Assembly (NCBI RefSeq): GCF_020731355.1
Contig: NZ_JAJFZK010000012.1
Span: forward strand, 1-64,000
Source of the DNA: Bacillus sp. REN16
GTDB taxonomy: Bacteria; Bacillota; Bacilli; Bacillales; Bacillaceae_L
Reading direction: 5' to 3'
Length of the DNA: 64,000 bases
Shown here: in pieces, positions 33,987 through 43,212 of the stretch
Position numbering within the stretch: the stretch's first letter is position 1
Layout: every line of letters starts with the position of its first letter
The notes under the pieces: model-generated
Seen by the model: the letters and a program-made list of their open reading frames with translations, nothing else
What the model was told of the DNA's origin: nothing
Database searches by the model: none
Position numbers and translations under genes: made by a program

Positions 33987-35237
33987 TTATTCCAATGCCA
34001 TTTTTACAGTAGTGCGATACAGAAGCTCAGTTCCCAGCGAGATATCTTCAATGGTTGAGAATTCCTTTGGATTATGACTGATTCCATCCTTGCATCGTAC
34101 GAATACCATGCCATATTCACATTCATAGGACATTGCTAGTGAATCGTGAAATGGGCCACTCATTAATTCCATTGGTTCCAACCCGATATCTTGAATTTCC
34201 TGACGCATAATTTCTTTGATTCTCTTTGCGCAATAACGCGGTTCGCTATTTGTATCCTCGGTAATTTTACAATGCAGCTGGTGTTCATCGGTAATTTCTT
34301 TGATCTTTGCCCGTAATTTAGCTTCAAGCTTATGCCGTCTATTAAGATCAATATCTCGTAAGTCCACCGTGAAGCTTACTTTTTCTGGAATGATGTTGCG
34401 CGAATCCGGAAAAACTCGTAAACTTCCGACAGTTCCGACAGTTGGAGCACTAGGATCTTCGCTTGCGATCTCATTAAGAGCAACGATGATTTTTGCTGCG
34501 CCAACGAGGGCATCCTTCCTCATTGGCATTGGAACAGACCCCGCATGCCCAGCAAAGCCCTCTAACTCAACTGTTAACCATAGCGGGCCGGAAATCCCGG
34601 TTACAATGCCAACAGGTTTATTCAAATTTTCAAGGACTGGTCCCTGTTCAATGTGCAATTCTAGGAACGAGCCAATGCTTCCTTTTGGATATTCTGATTC
34701 TTTCAGTTTTGAAGGATCACATCCAAATTCGATTAGCGCCTCTCTTCTTGAAATCCCATTTTTATCTTTACGTTCTAACTCACCTTCTTCAAGCTTTCCC
34801 AGTATTCCTCTTACTCCAAATAACCCTTTATTAAAACGGCATCCTTCTTCATCAGAAAAAGCAATTACCTCAATGGGGCGATTTGGGACAATTTGATTCT
34901 CTTTCAACGTTTGAACCACCTCTAGTGCTCCTAATACACCAATTGTTCCGTCAAATCTTCCACCATAGGGCTGTGAATCGATATGCGAGCCGAGCATTAA
35001 AATTGGTTCATCCGGATTTTTTCCTTCCATTCTGCCAATTAAGTTTCCAAAATGATCGATTCTTGCGGTTAATCCCGCTTCCTCCATCCAGCCCTTCACA
35101 GTTACGACAGCTTGCCTATCTTCCTTCGAAAGAGTGAGGCGACATACTCCCGTTTCACCGATTTTCCCAATTTTCGATAACTCAGTTATTCTTTCCTCAA
35201 GCCGCTCCTTATTAATGGTTAGAGTTTGGACATTCAT
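33987..35237 (-). CDS. M20-family amidohydrolase, probable beta-ureidopropionase / N-carbamoyl amino acid hydrolase
   Basis: 416-aa binuclear zinc hydrolase of the AllC/HyuC/N-carbamoylase group. Metal motifs: MLGSHIDSQPYGGRFDGTIG (His, bridging Asp), FSDEEGCRF (Glu-Glu), ELHIEQGPVLE (His), and HNPKEFS near the C-terminus. In this context, five genes from a dihydropyrimidinase, the substrate is most likely N-carbamoyl-beta-alanine, giving beta-alanine, CO2 and ammonia (step 3 of reductive uracil degradation). Allantoate or N-carbamoyl-L-amino acids are alternatives. Start ATG 35237 behind AGGAGG. Last gene of its operon. Confidence 0.82.
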   Translation of the reverse strand: MNVQTLTINKERLEERITELSKIGKIGETGVCRLTLSKEDRQAVVTVKGWMEEAGLTARIDHFGNLIGRMEGKNPDEPILMLGSHIDSQPYGGRFDGTIGVLGALEVVQTLKENQIVPNRPIEVIAFSDEEGCRFNKGLFGVRGILGKLEEGELERKDKNGISRREALIEFGCDPSKLKESEYPKGSIGSFLELHIEQGPVLENLNKPVGIVTGISGPLWLTVELEGFAGHAGSVPMPMRKDALVGAAKIIVALNEIASEDPSAPTVGTVGSLRVFPDSRNIIPEKVSFTVDLRDIDLNRRHKLEAKLRAKIKEITDEHQLHCKITEDTNSEPRYCAKRIKEIMRQEIQDIGLEPMELMSGPFHDSLAMSYECEYGMVFVRCKDGISHNPKEFSTIEDISLGTELLYRTTVKMALE

Positions 35238-35272
35238 CGAATCAGCCTCCTATTAAATCGAATGTACATAAG

Positions 35273-36382
35273 TTAAATAGTGGTTTTATACGGCAGTTTA
35301 TGCGCTTTGGCAACTCCATCATATACGATCTTTCCACCGATTACATTTAGTCCTTTTTGCAAGGATCTATTTTCTGCAAAAGCACGTTCATATCCCTTAT
35401 TCGCAATCTGAAGAATATAAGGGACCGTTACATTGGTGAGTGCCATAGTAGATGTTCTTGGAACAGCACCAGGCATATTCCCCACAGCATAATGAACGAC
35501 TCCATGTTTCGTATATGTAGGATTTGCATGTGTGGTAACATGGGTAGCTGTTTCAAAAATACCGCCCTGATCAATTGCCACATCCACAATAACTGACCCT
35601 TCCTCCATTAGCCGAACCATTTCATCTGTCACTAGCTTCGGTGCTTTAGCACCTGGAATCAATACCGCACCAATGACAAGGTCTGATTCAGCCACCGCTT
35701 GACCAATCGTATAAGGATTCGACATGATCGTTGTGATGGAATTTCCGAATATATCATCTAGTTCTCGTAATCTTGCAGGATTAACATCTAAAAGCGATAC
35801 TTGTGCCCCCAGACCCGCTGCAATCTTTGCAGCGTTCATACCAACGACTCCGCCACCAATAATTGTCACTTTTCCTCGATTTACCCCAGGTACTCCACCA
35901 AGAAGAACACCTATTCCACCTTTTGTTTTTTCGAGAAATGAAGCGCCAATTTGAGTAGCCATTCGACCAGCCACCTCGCTCATCGGAGTCAGTAAAGGCA
36001 AACTTCTGTCCTCTAATTGCACTGTTTCATAGGCAATCGCAACAACATTCCTTTGTATCAATTCCATTGTCAGTTCTCGATCAGCCGCAAGATGCAAATA
36101 CGTAAAAAGAATGAGCCCGTCGTAAAAATACTGATATTCCTCTTGAATCGGCTCTTTTACCTTAATCACCATATCACAAGCCCAGGCATCGGCAGCCGAT
36201 TGGACAATGGTCGCTCCAGCTTCCACATAAAGTTCATCAAAAAATCCTGAGTTTATACCAGCACCGGTTTCAATAAAAACCGCATTATTATGTTGAACCA
36301 ATTGTAAGACACCTGCTGGAGTTAGAGCGACACGATTTTCATTGTTTTTAATTTCCTTCGGTACTCCAATCCTCATCTCCAT
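35273..36382 (-). CDS. ald: Alanine dehydrogenase
   Basis: NAD-dependent deamination of L-alanine to pyruvate and ammonia; 369 aa. N-terminal [23 protein letters not shown], the Lys/His catalytic region VKVKEP and YLHLAA, the Rossmann motif [21 protein letters not shown], and [11 protein letters not shown]. Placed after the aminotransferase, so it likely recycles alanine produced when beta-alanine is transaminated with pyruvate. In B. subtilis ald is a stand-alone gene needed in sporulation; here it sits in a pyrimidine catabolic cluster, perhaps as a paralogue. Confidence 0.93.
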   Translation of the reverse strand: MEMRIGVPKEIKNNENRVALTPAGVLQLVQHNNAVFIETGAGINSGFFDELYVEAGATIVQSAADAWACDMVIKVKEPIQEEYQYFYDGLILFTYLHLAADRELTMELIQRNVVAIAYETVQLEDRSLPLLTPMSEVAGRMATQIGASFLEKTKGGIGVLLGGVPGVNRGKVTIIGGGVVGMNAAKIAAGLGAQVSLLDVNPARLRELDDIFGNSITTIMSNPYTIGQAVAESDLVIGAVLIPGAKAPKLVTDEMVRLMEEGSVIVDVAIDQGGIFETATHVTTHANPTYTKHGVVHYAVGNMPGAVPRTSTMALTNVTVPYILQIANKGYERAFAENRSLQKGLNVIGGKIVYDGVAKAHKLPYKTTI

Positions 36383-36409
36383 CTACCTTTCTATTTCAAT
36401 ATTCTTGGG

Positions 36410-36457
36410 AAAAACACCCGTAATCCATTTTTATGAAGCAAGTAGACTACGAGTGTT
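36410..36457 (-). terminator. Hairpin between aminotransferase and ald
   Basis: AACACTCGTA...TACGGGTGTT stem (one mismatch) followed on the minus strand by TTTTTCCC. Could be a partial terminator between the two genes. Confidence 0.55.
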
Positions 36458-36471
36458 GGATGTACAGTTGT

Positions 36472-37824
36472 TTACAATGCTTGAATTTCTTCAATGACGG
36501 TTCTTAGGACAAAATCTAAGTCTTCCTTGGAAATGGAAAGCGGCGGAGCAAGGGTTAACACATTATTGTACCCTGCAACTGTTGCCCCATTTTTTCCAAT
36601 AATAAGACCCTTTTGGAGACATCCGGCGATGACTTTATTTACTTTGCCAACTTCAAGTGGCTCCTTCGTTTGCTTATCGGTGACTAGTTCGATTCCAATC
36701 AATAAACCTTTTCCCCTAATATCCCCTACATTTGGATGGTCCGCTAAAGCTTCAGTGAAGCCTTCCATTAATTTGTTTCCAAGCTCCCCTGAGCGCTCAA
36801 AAAGCTTTTCATTTTCCATAATTTCCAGGTTTTTAAGTGCTAATGCACATGCAGCGGGATTTCCGCCGAATGTATTAATATGGCGGAAATAATCGTATTC
36901 TTCAGATCCGCTAAATGCTTCGTATATTTCTTTTTTAACGGCAGTTGCAGATAATGGAAGATACGCACTAGTAATGCCCTTCGCCATTGTAATGATGTCC
37001 GGTTTTATCCCATAGTTCATAAAACCAAATGCTTTACCGGTACGTCCGAATCCGCAAATGACCTCATCAACAATTAGCAGTGCACCGTGTTTTTCGCATA
37101 CTTCCTTTACTCCTGCCATGTATTCATCAGGTGGAACGATGACACCACCACCAGTAATAATTGGTTCCATGATTACCCCTGCTATCGTTTCGCTGAGTTC
37201 CCAGGTCATTACACGGTCGACATCTTTTACTGACTGTAATTCCGAAGCCTTTGTATCTGTTTTTTCCTCTGAACGGTATAAATCAGGTGGTGCTACATGA
37301 AGAAATCCAGGTGCAAGTGGTTCATATTTATATTTTCGCTGCGCTTGACCTGTTGCAGCAAGGGAACCCATTGAATTACCATGATAGGCACGATAACGTG
37401 AAATAAATTTGTAACGGGAGTGTTCTCCCTTTTGTTGGTGGTACTGCCTCACTAGTTTAAAAGCCGTTTCATTCGCTTCCGAACCACTATTTGAGAAGAA
37501 AATAACATACTTGTCTCCGAGCATTTCATTTAACTTTTCTGCAAGTTTTATCGCAGGTTCATGACTTTGGGTTAATGGATAATATGCCATTTCCTTAAGC
37601 TGCTCATGAGCAGCTTCAGCAAGTTCCTTTCGTCCATACCCCACATTGACACACCAAAGTCCAGACATTCCATCAAGATATCGCTTCCCATTATGATCTG
37701 TTACCCATGATCCTTCTGCCTTTTTAATCACAAGAGTTGAATTTGGATTATATGGCTTCATCGAATGCCATATATAATCCTTATCCTTTGTTAACAGATC
37801 CTCCCCATGTGTAACCTTCGTCAT
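36472..37824 (-). CDS. Class III aminotransferase, probable beta-alanine:pyruvate type
   Basis: 450-aa PLP enzyme. Motifs: MSGLWCVNVGYGR, FSNSGSEANETAFKLVRQY, YRAYHGNSMGSLAATG, LLIVDEVICGFGRTG, and the PLP lysine in TMAKGITSAYLPLSA (about residue 281). This matches omega-amino acid:pyruvate aminotransferases. Between the amidohydrolase and MmsA, it fits transamination of beta-alanine to malonate semialdehyde (and beta-aminoisobutyrate to methylmalonate semialdehyde). Start ATG 37824 behind AAGGAGG. Confidence 0.88.
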   Translation of the reverse strand: MTKVTHGEDLLTKDKDYIWHSMKPYNPNSTLVIKKAEGSWVTDHNGKRYLDGMSGLWCVNVGYGRKELAEAAHEQLKEMAYYPLTQSHEPAIKLAEKLNEMLGDKYVIFFSNSGSEANETAFKLVRQYHQQKGEHSRYKFISRYRAYHGNSMGSLAATGQAQRKYKYEPLAPGFLHVAPPDLYRSEEKTDTKASELQSVKDVDRVMTWELSETIAGVIMEPIITGGGVIVPPDEYMAGVKEVCEKHGALLIVDEVICGFGRTGKAFGFMNYGIKPDIITMAKGITSAYLPLSATAVKKEIYEAFSGSEEYDYFRHINTFGGNPAACALALKNLEIMENEKLFERSGELGNKLMEGFTEALADHPNVGDIRGKGLLIGIELVTDKQTKEPLEVGKVNKVIAGCLQKGLIIGKNGATVAGYNNVLTLAPPLSISKEDLDFVLRTVIEEIQAL

Positions 37825-37860
37825 ACCGCCTTTCCTCCTTCATTAATCAAATTCGCCCTA

Positions 37861-38036
37861 GGCGTATTTGCGCCCAGATTTTTTAGGCCCACACGAAGTG
37901 GGTCACAAAGACGTTGCACAGGAAGTGGCGTTCTTAGTCTTTGATCTTATGCTCGAAAAGTTTCCTTTTAAAATCTGTGCCATCCGCCGGAGGCTAACTT
38001 CATTGATAGGGGTTTTACCCCTTATCAATGAAGTTA
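37861..38036 (-). repeat. Dispersed structured element, copy 2
   Basis: Read on the minus strand, directly at the mmsA stop: a hairpin (TAACTTCATTGATA/TATCAATGAAGTTA with GGGG/CCCC inner stem, 37995-38036), CTCCGGCGG (37984-37992), a GCACAG/CTGTGC arm pair, the block complementary to TGGCGTTCTTAGTCTTTGAT (37926-37945), a CCCAC/GTGGG hairpin and a closing GGCG-6-CGCC hairpin. It matches copy 1 (17371-17553) in order and in orientation relative to the upstream gene. It separates mmsA from the aminotransferase gene. Confidence 0.8.
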
Positions 38037-39500
38037 ATAGTCGAAACGAGAAGTAATCATCTTTTTACGGGTATAAAAATTTACCCCATCCTTACCATTT
38101 ACATGAAGATCCCCGTAGAAGGAATCCTTCCAACCAGAAAACGGAAAAAAGGCCATGGTTGCTGGTACGCCAACATTAATACCAAGCATTCCTGCTTCTG
38201 CTTCTTCTCTAAATTGTCTGATTGCCCTTGCATCCTTTGTATAGATAGTAGCGCCATTTCCGAAACGCGACTTTTGAATATAATCAAGGCCTTCATCTAA
38301 ATCCTTTGCACGTAAAAGACTTAAAACAGGAGCAAAGATTTCCTCCTTTGCAATTGTCATATCCGGCGTAACATGGTCAAAAATAGTGGGTCCTAAAAAG
38401 TTTCCTTCTGGCATTTCATCCATTTCTTTTCTTCCATCTCTAAGGAGTGTCGCCCCTTCTTCAAGCCCTTTTTCCAAAAAACCTAGAACCTTATTAAGGT
38501 GTGACTCACGGATGACCGGTGTTAAAAGCACTTCATCATCCATTCCATTCCCGATTGTTAGCTTATCAGCAGCATTTGTGAGCGCAGAAACAAATTTTTC
38601 ATTGTCTCCCACAACAACAACAGCACTACAAGCCATACAACGTTGTCCCGCACTGCCGAATGTAGAGCTGATAATATTGGCTACCGCTTTTTCCATATCA
38701 GCATCTGGCATGACAATATGATGGTTTTTCGCACCCGATAGAGCTTGAACGCGCTTCCCTTGAGCTGCTGCACGTTCATACACATATTTGGCAACTGGTT
38801 GTGAACCTACAAATGAAATTGCATTTACATTTGGATGATCTAACAAACCATTTACCACATCATGAGCACCATGAACAACATTTAATACGCCATTTGGTCC
38901 ACCCGCTTCTGTAAATAAACGTGCGAGTTCATTTGCAAGAATGGGTGTCCGTTCAGACGGCTTTAATACGAATGTATTTCCGCATGCAATGGCTAATGGG
39001 AACATCCACATTGGGACCATCATCGGGAAATTGAATGGAGTAATACCGCCCACTACTCCCAATGGGTAGCGGAACATTTCCGAGTCAATATCCTCAGCAA
39101 TATTAGATAATGTCTCACCCATCATTAAGGTCGGCGCACCTGCTGCAAATTCGACACATTCGATTCCGCGTAAAACTTCACCATATGCCTCTTTATAGGC
39201 TTTACCGTTTTCCTGGACAACGAGTCTTGCTAATTTTTCGTGATTCTCTGTTAGTAAATAGTGATATTTGTATAGGATCCTAGCCCGCTTTGGGACGGGA
39301 GTCTTTTTCCAGGATTTAAATGCCTCTCTAGCTGCTTTTACAGCCAGATCTACATCTTCTTTTGAAGAAAGTGGCACATGTACTAATGTTTCTTTTGTTG
39401 CAGGATTTGGAACCTCAAGTGTCTCAGTCCCAAGTGCATCCACCCATTCTCCATTAATATAGTTTTTTAGTACAACTGTTTCATTTTTGACAACGGTCAT
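38034..39500 (-). CDS. mmsA: CoA-acylating (methyl)malonate-semialdehyde dehydrogenase
   Basis: 488-aa aldehyde dehydrogenase of the MmsA/IolA class: oxidises malonate semialdehyde or methylmalonate semialdehyde to acetyl-CoA or propionyl-CoA with CO2 and [62 protein letters not shown] and the Cys motif [14 protein letters not shown] are diagnostic. Final step of the pyrimidine pathway. A cre-like site lies 73 bp upstream of its start. B. subtilis IolA is the closest named relative. Confidence 0.92.
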   Translation of the reverse strand: MTVVKNETVVLKNYINGEWVDALGTETLEVPNPATKETLVHVPLSSKEDVDLAVKAAREAFKSWKKTPVPKRARILYKYHYLLTENHEKLARLVVQENGKAYKEAYGEVLRGIECVEFAAGAPTLMMGETLSNIAEDIDSEMFRYPLGVVGGITPFNFPMMVPMWMFPLAIACGNTFVLKPSERTPILANELARLFTEAGGPNGVLNVVHGAHDVVNGLLDHPNVNAISFVGSQPVAKYVYERAAAQGKRVQALSGAKNHHIVMPDADMEKAVANIISSTFGSAGQRCMACSAVVVVGDNEKFVSALTNAADKLTIGNGMDDEVLLTPVIRESHLNKVLGFLEKGLEEGATLLRDGRKEMDEMPEGNFLGPTIFDHVTPDMTIAKEEIFAPVLSLLRAKDLDEGLDYIQKSRFGNGATIYTKDARAIRQFREEAEAGMLGINVGVPATMAFFPFSGWKDSFYGDLHVNGKDGVNFYTRKKMITSRFDY

Positions 39501-39572
39501 ATTTTGTACAGCCTCCTTTTGGAAATGGCACTGTTCGAAACTCTTAACCTATGGGTCAATTATCTCTCATGT

Positions 39573-39586
39573 TGAAAGTGCTTTCA
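39573..39586 (-). promoter_or_regulatory. Candidate cre site upstream of mmsA
   Basis: TGAAAGTGCTTTCA matches TGWAAGCGNTTWCA except for T at position 7 and has symmetric arms. Located between pucR and mmsA. Confidence 0.6.
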
Positions 39587-39673
39587 TTAGACATTCTGTA
39601 AAATAACTGCTTGTAATTTTTCCACATTTTGATTGATACTATTTACCTAAAAAGTCCACTAAAATCCTGCGGG

Positions 39674-41281
39674 CTAATGTATTTCTCTTTTTTCTTTCAA
39701 TTGTTTTGATGAAACTAAAAATTCATACGATAAAATCATAAACTCAATCGCAAGTCGTTTCTCGTGACTCATAAAATCTGAGCCTAATAGTTTTTCCAGC
39801 TTTTGAATACGGTGATATAATGTTTGCCTTACAACAAACAAGCGGTTTGCCGTTTCTTGCTTTGAGCCGTTGCAGGATAAATAGGTTTTCAGCGTTTCCA
39901 TCAGCTTTCCATTGTATTTTTTATCATAGGCAATAACCGGTTCTAAATACTCCAGAACCACTTCCTGTAAATCTATATGACGATGAAGCAATGAAATAAG
40001 CCGGAAAATATGTAAATCGTCATAAAAATAGCTCTGTGCTGGAATTGACATTCGATTTTGAATCCGAATGGTTTCTAAAGCGGTTTGGTAGCTTTTATGT
40101 ACATCTGTTAATTTTTCCACAAATTTTCCAATTCCGAATTCTGGTTGAGCTTTTTTATTTCTCCGGTGTAAGTCGGAGTTTGATAATCTTTGGAGTCCCT
40201 CTTGAACTCGCTCTTTCCACGTCGAGGGGTTTCTTTCATTAATAATAATTAAAACAATTGTATTTCTTTTTTCAGCAACAAAAAGTGTAAAGCCCTGCTG
40301 TTCAAAAATGGCCCGCAAAAACATTTTATAATACGTTAAATCGCTTGTTGAATACTCACCGATTGGATCTATCTTACAAAGACAAACAATGGCTCCTTTT
40401 GGTTGACTTGTCGAGGTCATAGCTAAATATTCATTGATTGACTCTTCGCTTTGTTCACCTTCTAACCAATCATTAATCCACTCAGTGGCTTCCACCCGCT
40501 GCTTTTCTTCGACATAAAGATTGCGAAGAAAAAGCTGTGCTAGTGCAGTGGCTGTTCGGTCTAAGATAAGATGGTCAAATTCGGTTAATTCTCTTTCCTC
40601 TGAGATAATCACCAATTCTGCGTAGCTTTCCCCTAACAGATGGATGGTGATTTTTGCGATACTGGTAGAATCTTCTGACTTGGCCCTCACTAAATCTAGC
40701 AGTTTCATTCTTTTTTGTTCGGCAGCTTCTGGAGTAAATTGAGTTTCATTATTATTAAAGAGGATGATTACTTGAACTTGGAGGTAACTTCTTATAAAAT
40801 GCAGTATTTCAATATAATGTTCGATTGATAATAATCTTTTATTTAATGCTTGTGAATAGTTTTCAAGATTGGTTATCATTTGATATTGGCGGTTAATTAA
40901 GAGTCCATGGATGTCTTGTGTAATTTCAACAAACTGTACTTCTTTTAAAAATAAGATGATTGGAAATTGGGACTTATTTGCGATGTCAATTATTTCTGGT
41001 GGGATTGATGAGGTGTAAATTCCTAATTCAATACAGATTCCTGCTGCCTGTGAATCAATTAATTGCTCAATGACTGAGATGAATTTCTCCTTATTGTCCC
41101 TCCAGGCAACACCTGTTGAAAGAATTAGTTCATTTCCATTTAAGAGATTTCGAATATTTGTCACTTCAACGACGTGTACCCATTTTACTTGTCGCCCGAG
41201 TCCTTCCATACCCGCAATTACTTTACTGCTTTCAAAATGCCTTCTACATAAAATATCTTCCACGGTAATAGATGATTTCAA
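39674..41281 (-). CDS. PucR-family transcriptional regulator
   Basis: 535 aa. N-terminal PucR sensor domain (SITVEDILCRRHFESSKVIA ... RQVKWVHVVEVTNI), a long middle, and a C-terminal HTH_30 (TLKTYLSCNGSKQETANRLF, then VVRQTLYHRIQKLEKLLG). Start is TTG 41281, nine bases after AGGAG. PucR of B. subtilis activates purine catabolism; this one lies between the two halves of a pyrimidine degradation cluster and is the natural candidate activator of both. Confidence 0.87.
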   Translation of the reverse strand: MKSSITVEDILCRRHFESSKVIAGMEGLGRQVKWVHVVEVTNIRNLLNGNELILSTGVAWRDNKEKFISVIEQLIDSQAAGICIELGIYTSSIPPEIIDIANKSQFPIILFLKEVQFVEITQDIHGLLINRQYQMITNLENYSQALNKRLLSIEHYIEILHFIRSYLQVQVIILFNNNETQFTPEAAEQKRMKLLDLVRAKSEDSTSIAKITIHLLGESYAELVIISEERELTEFDHLILDRTATALAQLFLRNLYVEEKQRVEATEWINDWLEGEQSEESINEYLAMTSTSQPKGAIVCLCKIDPIGEYSTSDLTYYKMFLRAIFEQQGFTLFVAEKRNTIVLIIINERNPSTWKERVQEGLQRLSNSDLHRRNKKAQPEFGIGKFVEKLTDVHKSYQTALETIRIQNRMSIPAQSYFYDDLHIFRLISLLHRHIDLQEVVLEYLEPVIAYDKKYNGKLMETLKTYLSCNGSKQETANRLFVVRQTLYHRIQKLEKLLGSDFMSHEKRLAIEFMILSYEFLVSSKQLKEKREIH

Positions 41282-41388
41282 TCTGCAACTCTCCTATATT
41301 GAATTTTCAGACTACATTAATTATACGCTATAATCTGCTATTAAAGGAGTGTTTTTCCAAACATTTTTCTATATATACTATTTAAAAA

Positions 41389-41424
41389 AGAAAAAGCCGA
41401 CGCCACGTTGATAGGGCTGCCGGC
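41389..41424 (-). terminator. Terminator of the upstream pyrimidine operon
   Basis: GCCG-GC-like stem (GCCG/CGGC with GCC/GGC inner pairs, 41396-41424) followed on the minus strand by TTTTTCTTTTTT. Confidence 0.7.
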
Positions 41425-41440
41425 AAAATACAATTTTTAT

Positions 41441-41653
41441 TTATGCCCCTTCCTTTTGTTGTTTGATAAGCATCACTGCAAAATACTTTCGACCTTCTGG
41501 TGTAACAATGTGTAATGTCTCTTTTTCGTCTGTATTCTCAAAATCTACGAATGCGCCACTAAGGTTTTCGATTATATTCGTCATTTTACAACCTTTTTGA
41601 ATTAAAAAGTCTATTTTGTCCCTCTCTTGTAAAAAGATTTGGTATTCTGACAT
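41441..41653 (-). CDS. 70-aa protein of unknown function in the pyrimidine operon
   Basis: Starts at ATG 41653 (AAAGGAG ten bases upstream) and ends KQQKEGA. Sequence is soluble and mixed alpha/beta in appearance: YQIFLQERDKIDFLIQKGCK then FVDFENTDEKETLHIV. One Cys, no metal motif. I recognise no family. It lies 36 bp after the NCS2 permease and before a terminator, as last gene of the preT operon. It could be an accessory factor of the pathway. Confidence 0.6.
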   Translation of the reverse strand: MSEYQIFLQERDKIDFLIQKGCKMTNIIENLSGAFVDFENTDEKETLHIVTPEGRKYFAVMLIKQQKEGA

Positions 41654-41689
41654 GTATGAACAACTCCTTTTCATCACAGAACTAATTTA

Positions 41690-43012
41690 TTATTGTGAAG
41701 TAGTTTTCTGATCAAGCTCAACCTCATACATATTGACTTGATCATCAACGGACCCTCCAGGTATGGCCCAATTTAAGAGAACTCCCAAAATGGCTGATAA
41801 TGCCATCCCATGAATTTCAAAGTTCGCTGAAAACTTCATGACCGCCCCGCCAATTCCAACAACTAGAATGACTGAAGAAATAATCAGGTTTCGCTTATCA
41901 TCTAAATCTACTTTACTATCAACGAGCATCCGTAATCCCGAGGCAGCGATGATTCCAAATAATAAAAGCGAGATTCCACCCATTACTGCTGTTGGGATTG
42001 AGCTAATAAGTGCCGTAATTTTACCGATAAACCCAAACAGGATTGCAAACACAGCTGCTCCGCCGATAACAAAAACACTATATACTCTCGTAATGGCTAA
42101 AACGCCAATATTTTCTCCGTAGGTTGTATTTGGCGGTCCACCCATTAATGCTGCTAGCATTGTGGCAAGACCATCTCCCATAATTGAACGGTGCAGACCA
42201 GGTCTTTGAATTAAATCTTTATGAACGACCTTACTTAATACCATTTGATGGCCAATATGCTCAGATAATGTAACGATTGAAACAGGAACCATTAAAGCAA
42301 TAATACTTAATGTGATGCCAGGGGAATAATGAACAAATGGAAATAGAAAGTCAGGCATTTCGAAAATATTCGCGGACTTTACACCAGATAAATCAACCAG
42401 TCCAACAATGGCAGCATAAATATATCCTCCAACAATTCCAATCAATACAGGAATTAGATTTAAAAAGCCTTTAAGTAAAATAGAGCTTAAAATCACAATT
42501 AATAAGGTTACTAATGCAACTGAAAAGTGAAGAAGACTATATTCACCATTCGCATTATTCATCGCCATACCGACTGCTGTTGGTGCAAGGCTAAGACCGA
42601 TTACAATGATGACGGGTCCAACAACAACTGGGGGCAGTAATTTAATCAACCATTTATGGCCAGTTGCTTTAATGGCTAAAGCAACAATCCCGTATACAAG
42701 ACCTGCCAAAAAGCTTCCAATCATGGCTGCACCTGGACCATCAGCTGCGGTTGCGGCAATAATTGGCGCAATAAATGCAAATGAGGAACCAACATATGCA
42801 GGAACCTGCCCCTTCGTAATAATAAGAAAAGTGATTGTACCTACTCCACTTGAAATTAGGGCTACACCCGGACTTAAGCCAACAAGATACGGAACTAAGA
42901 TGGTTGCACCGAACATAGCGAACAAATGCTGGATACTTAATACCATAAACTTTCCTGGTGGCGGAGTCTCATGTATATCCAGGACTACCTTTTTCGAATC
43001 TACACCGCTCAT
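41690..43012 (-). CDS. NCS2-family uracil/xanthine-type permease
   Basis: 440-aa transporter with 12-14 membrane segments. Typical features: QHLFAMFGATILVPYLVGL at the start, YVGSSFAFIAPI, and the conserved motif LSEHIGHQMVL with GGPPNTTYGENIGVLA. These phrases match UraA/PyrP uracil permeases. ATG 43012 follows AAAGGGGG; the frame extends to 43051. Within the preT-preA-dihydropyrimidinase operon, so uracil or thymine uptake is likely. A hairpin separates it from the dihydropyrimidinase gene. Confidence 0.88.
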   Translation of the reverse strand: MSGVDSKKVVLDIHETPPPGKFMVLSIQHLFAMFGATILVPYLVGLSPGVALISSGVGTITFLIITKGQVPAYVGSSFAFIAPIIAATAADGPGAAMIGSFLAGLVYGIVALAIKATGHKWLIKLLPPVVVGPVIIVIGLSLAPTAVGMAMNNANGEYSLLHFSVALVTLLIVILSSILLKGFLNLIPVLIGIVGGYIYAAIVGLVDLSGVKSANIFEMPDFLFPFVHYSPGITLSIIALMVPVSIVTLSEHIGHQMVLSKVVHKDLIQRPGLHRSIMGDGLATMLAALMGGPPNTTYGENIGVLAITRVYSVFVIGGAAVFAILFGFIGKITALISSIPTAVMGGISLLLFGIIAASGLRMLVDSKVDLDDKRNLIISSVILVVGIGGAVMKFSANFEIHGMALSAILGVLLNWAIPGGSVDDQVNMYEVELDQKTTSQ

Positions 43013-43167
43013 TCCTAATCCCCCTTTATTTGGTTTTGCCAAAATATCCAAAACTTTTAATCTGGAGACATCGAAGCATTACAGTTTTAAATGACATCAC
43101 CCTTCCTCTAAAAATATTTCCAATATTCAGAAATATGGAGACGTAAGGTTCACCTCTTTTCCTTTTC

Positions 43168-43204
43168 TTAAAAGAAGGAAGGAGTTTCTACCCCTCCTTC
43201 CTTC
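43168..43204 (-). terminator. Terminator-like hairpin after the dihydropyrimidinase gene
   Basis: Eleven-bp arms GAAGGAAGGAG / CTCCTTCCTTC, followed on the minus strand by TTTTAAG. Weak tail; partial read-through into the permease is likely. Confidence 0.6.
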
Positions 43205-43212
43205 TTCTTGAC

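Noticed and set aside
37868-38056. 62-codon plus-strand ORF between mmsA and the aminotransferase gene
   Set aside because: It lies across the dispersed element and its hairpin, has no ribosome site and no counterpart of the same length in the other copy.
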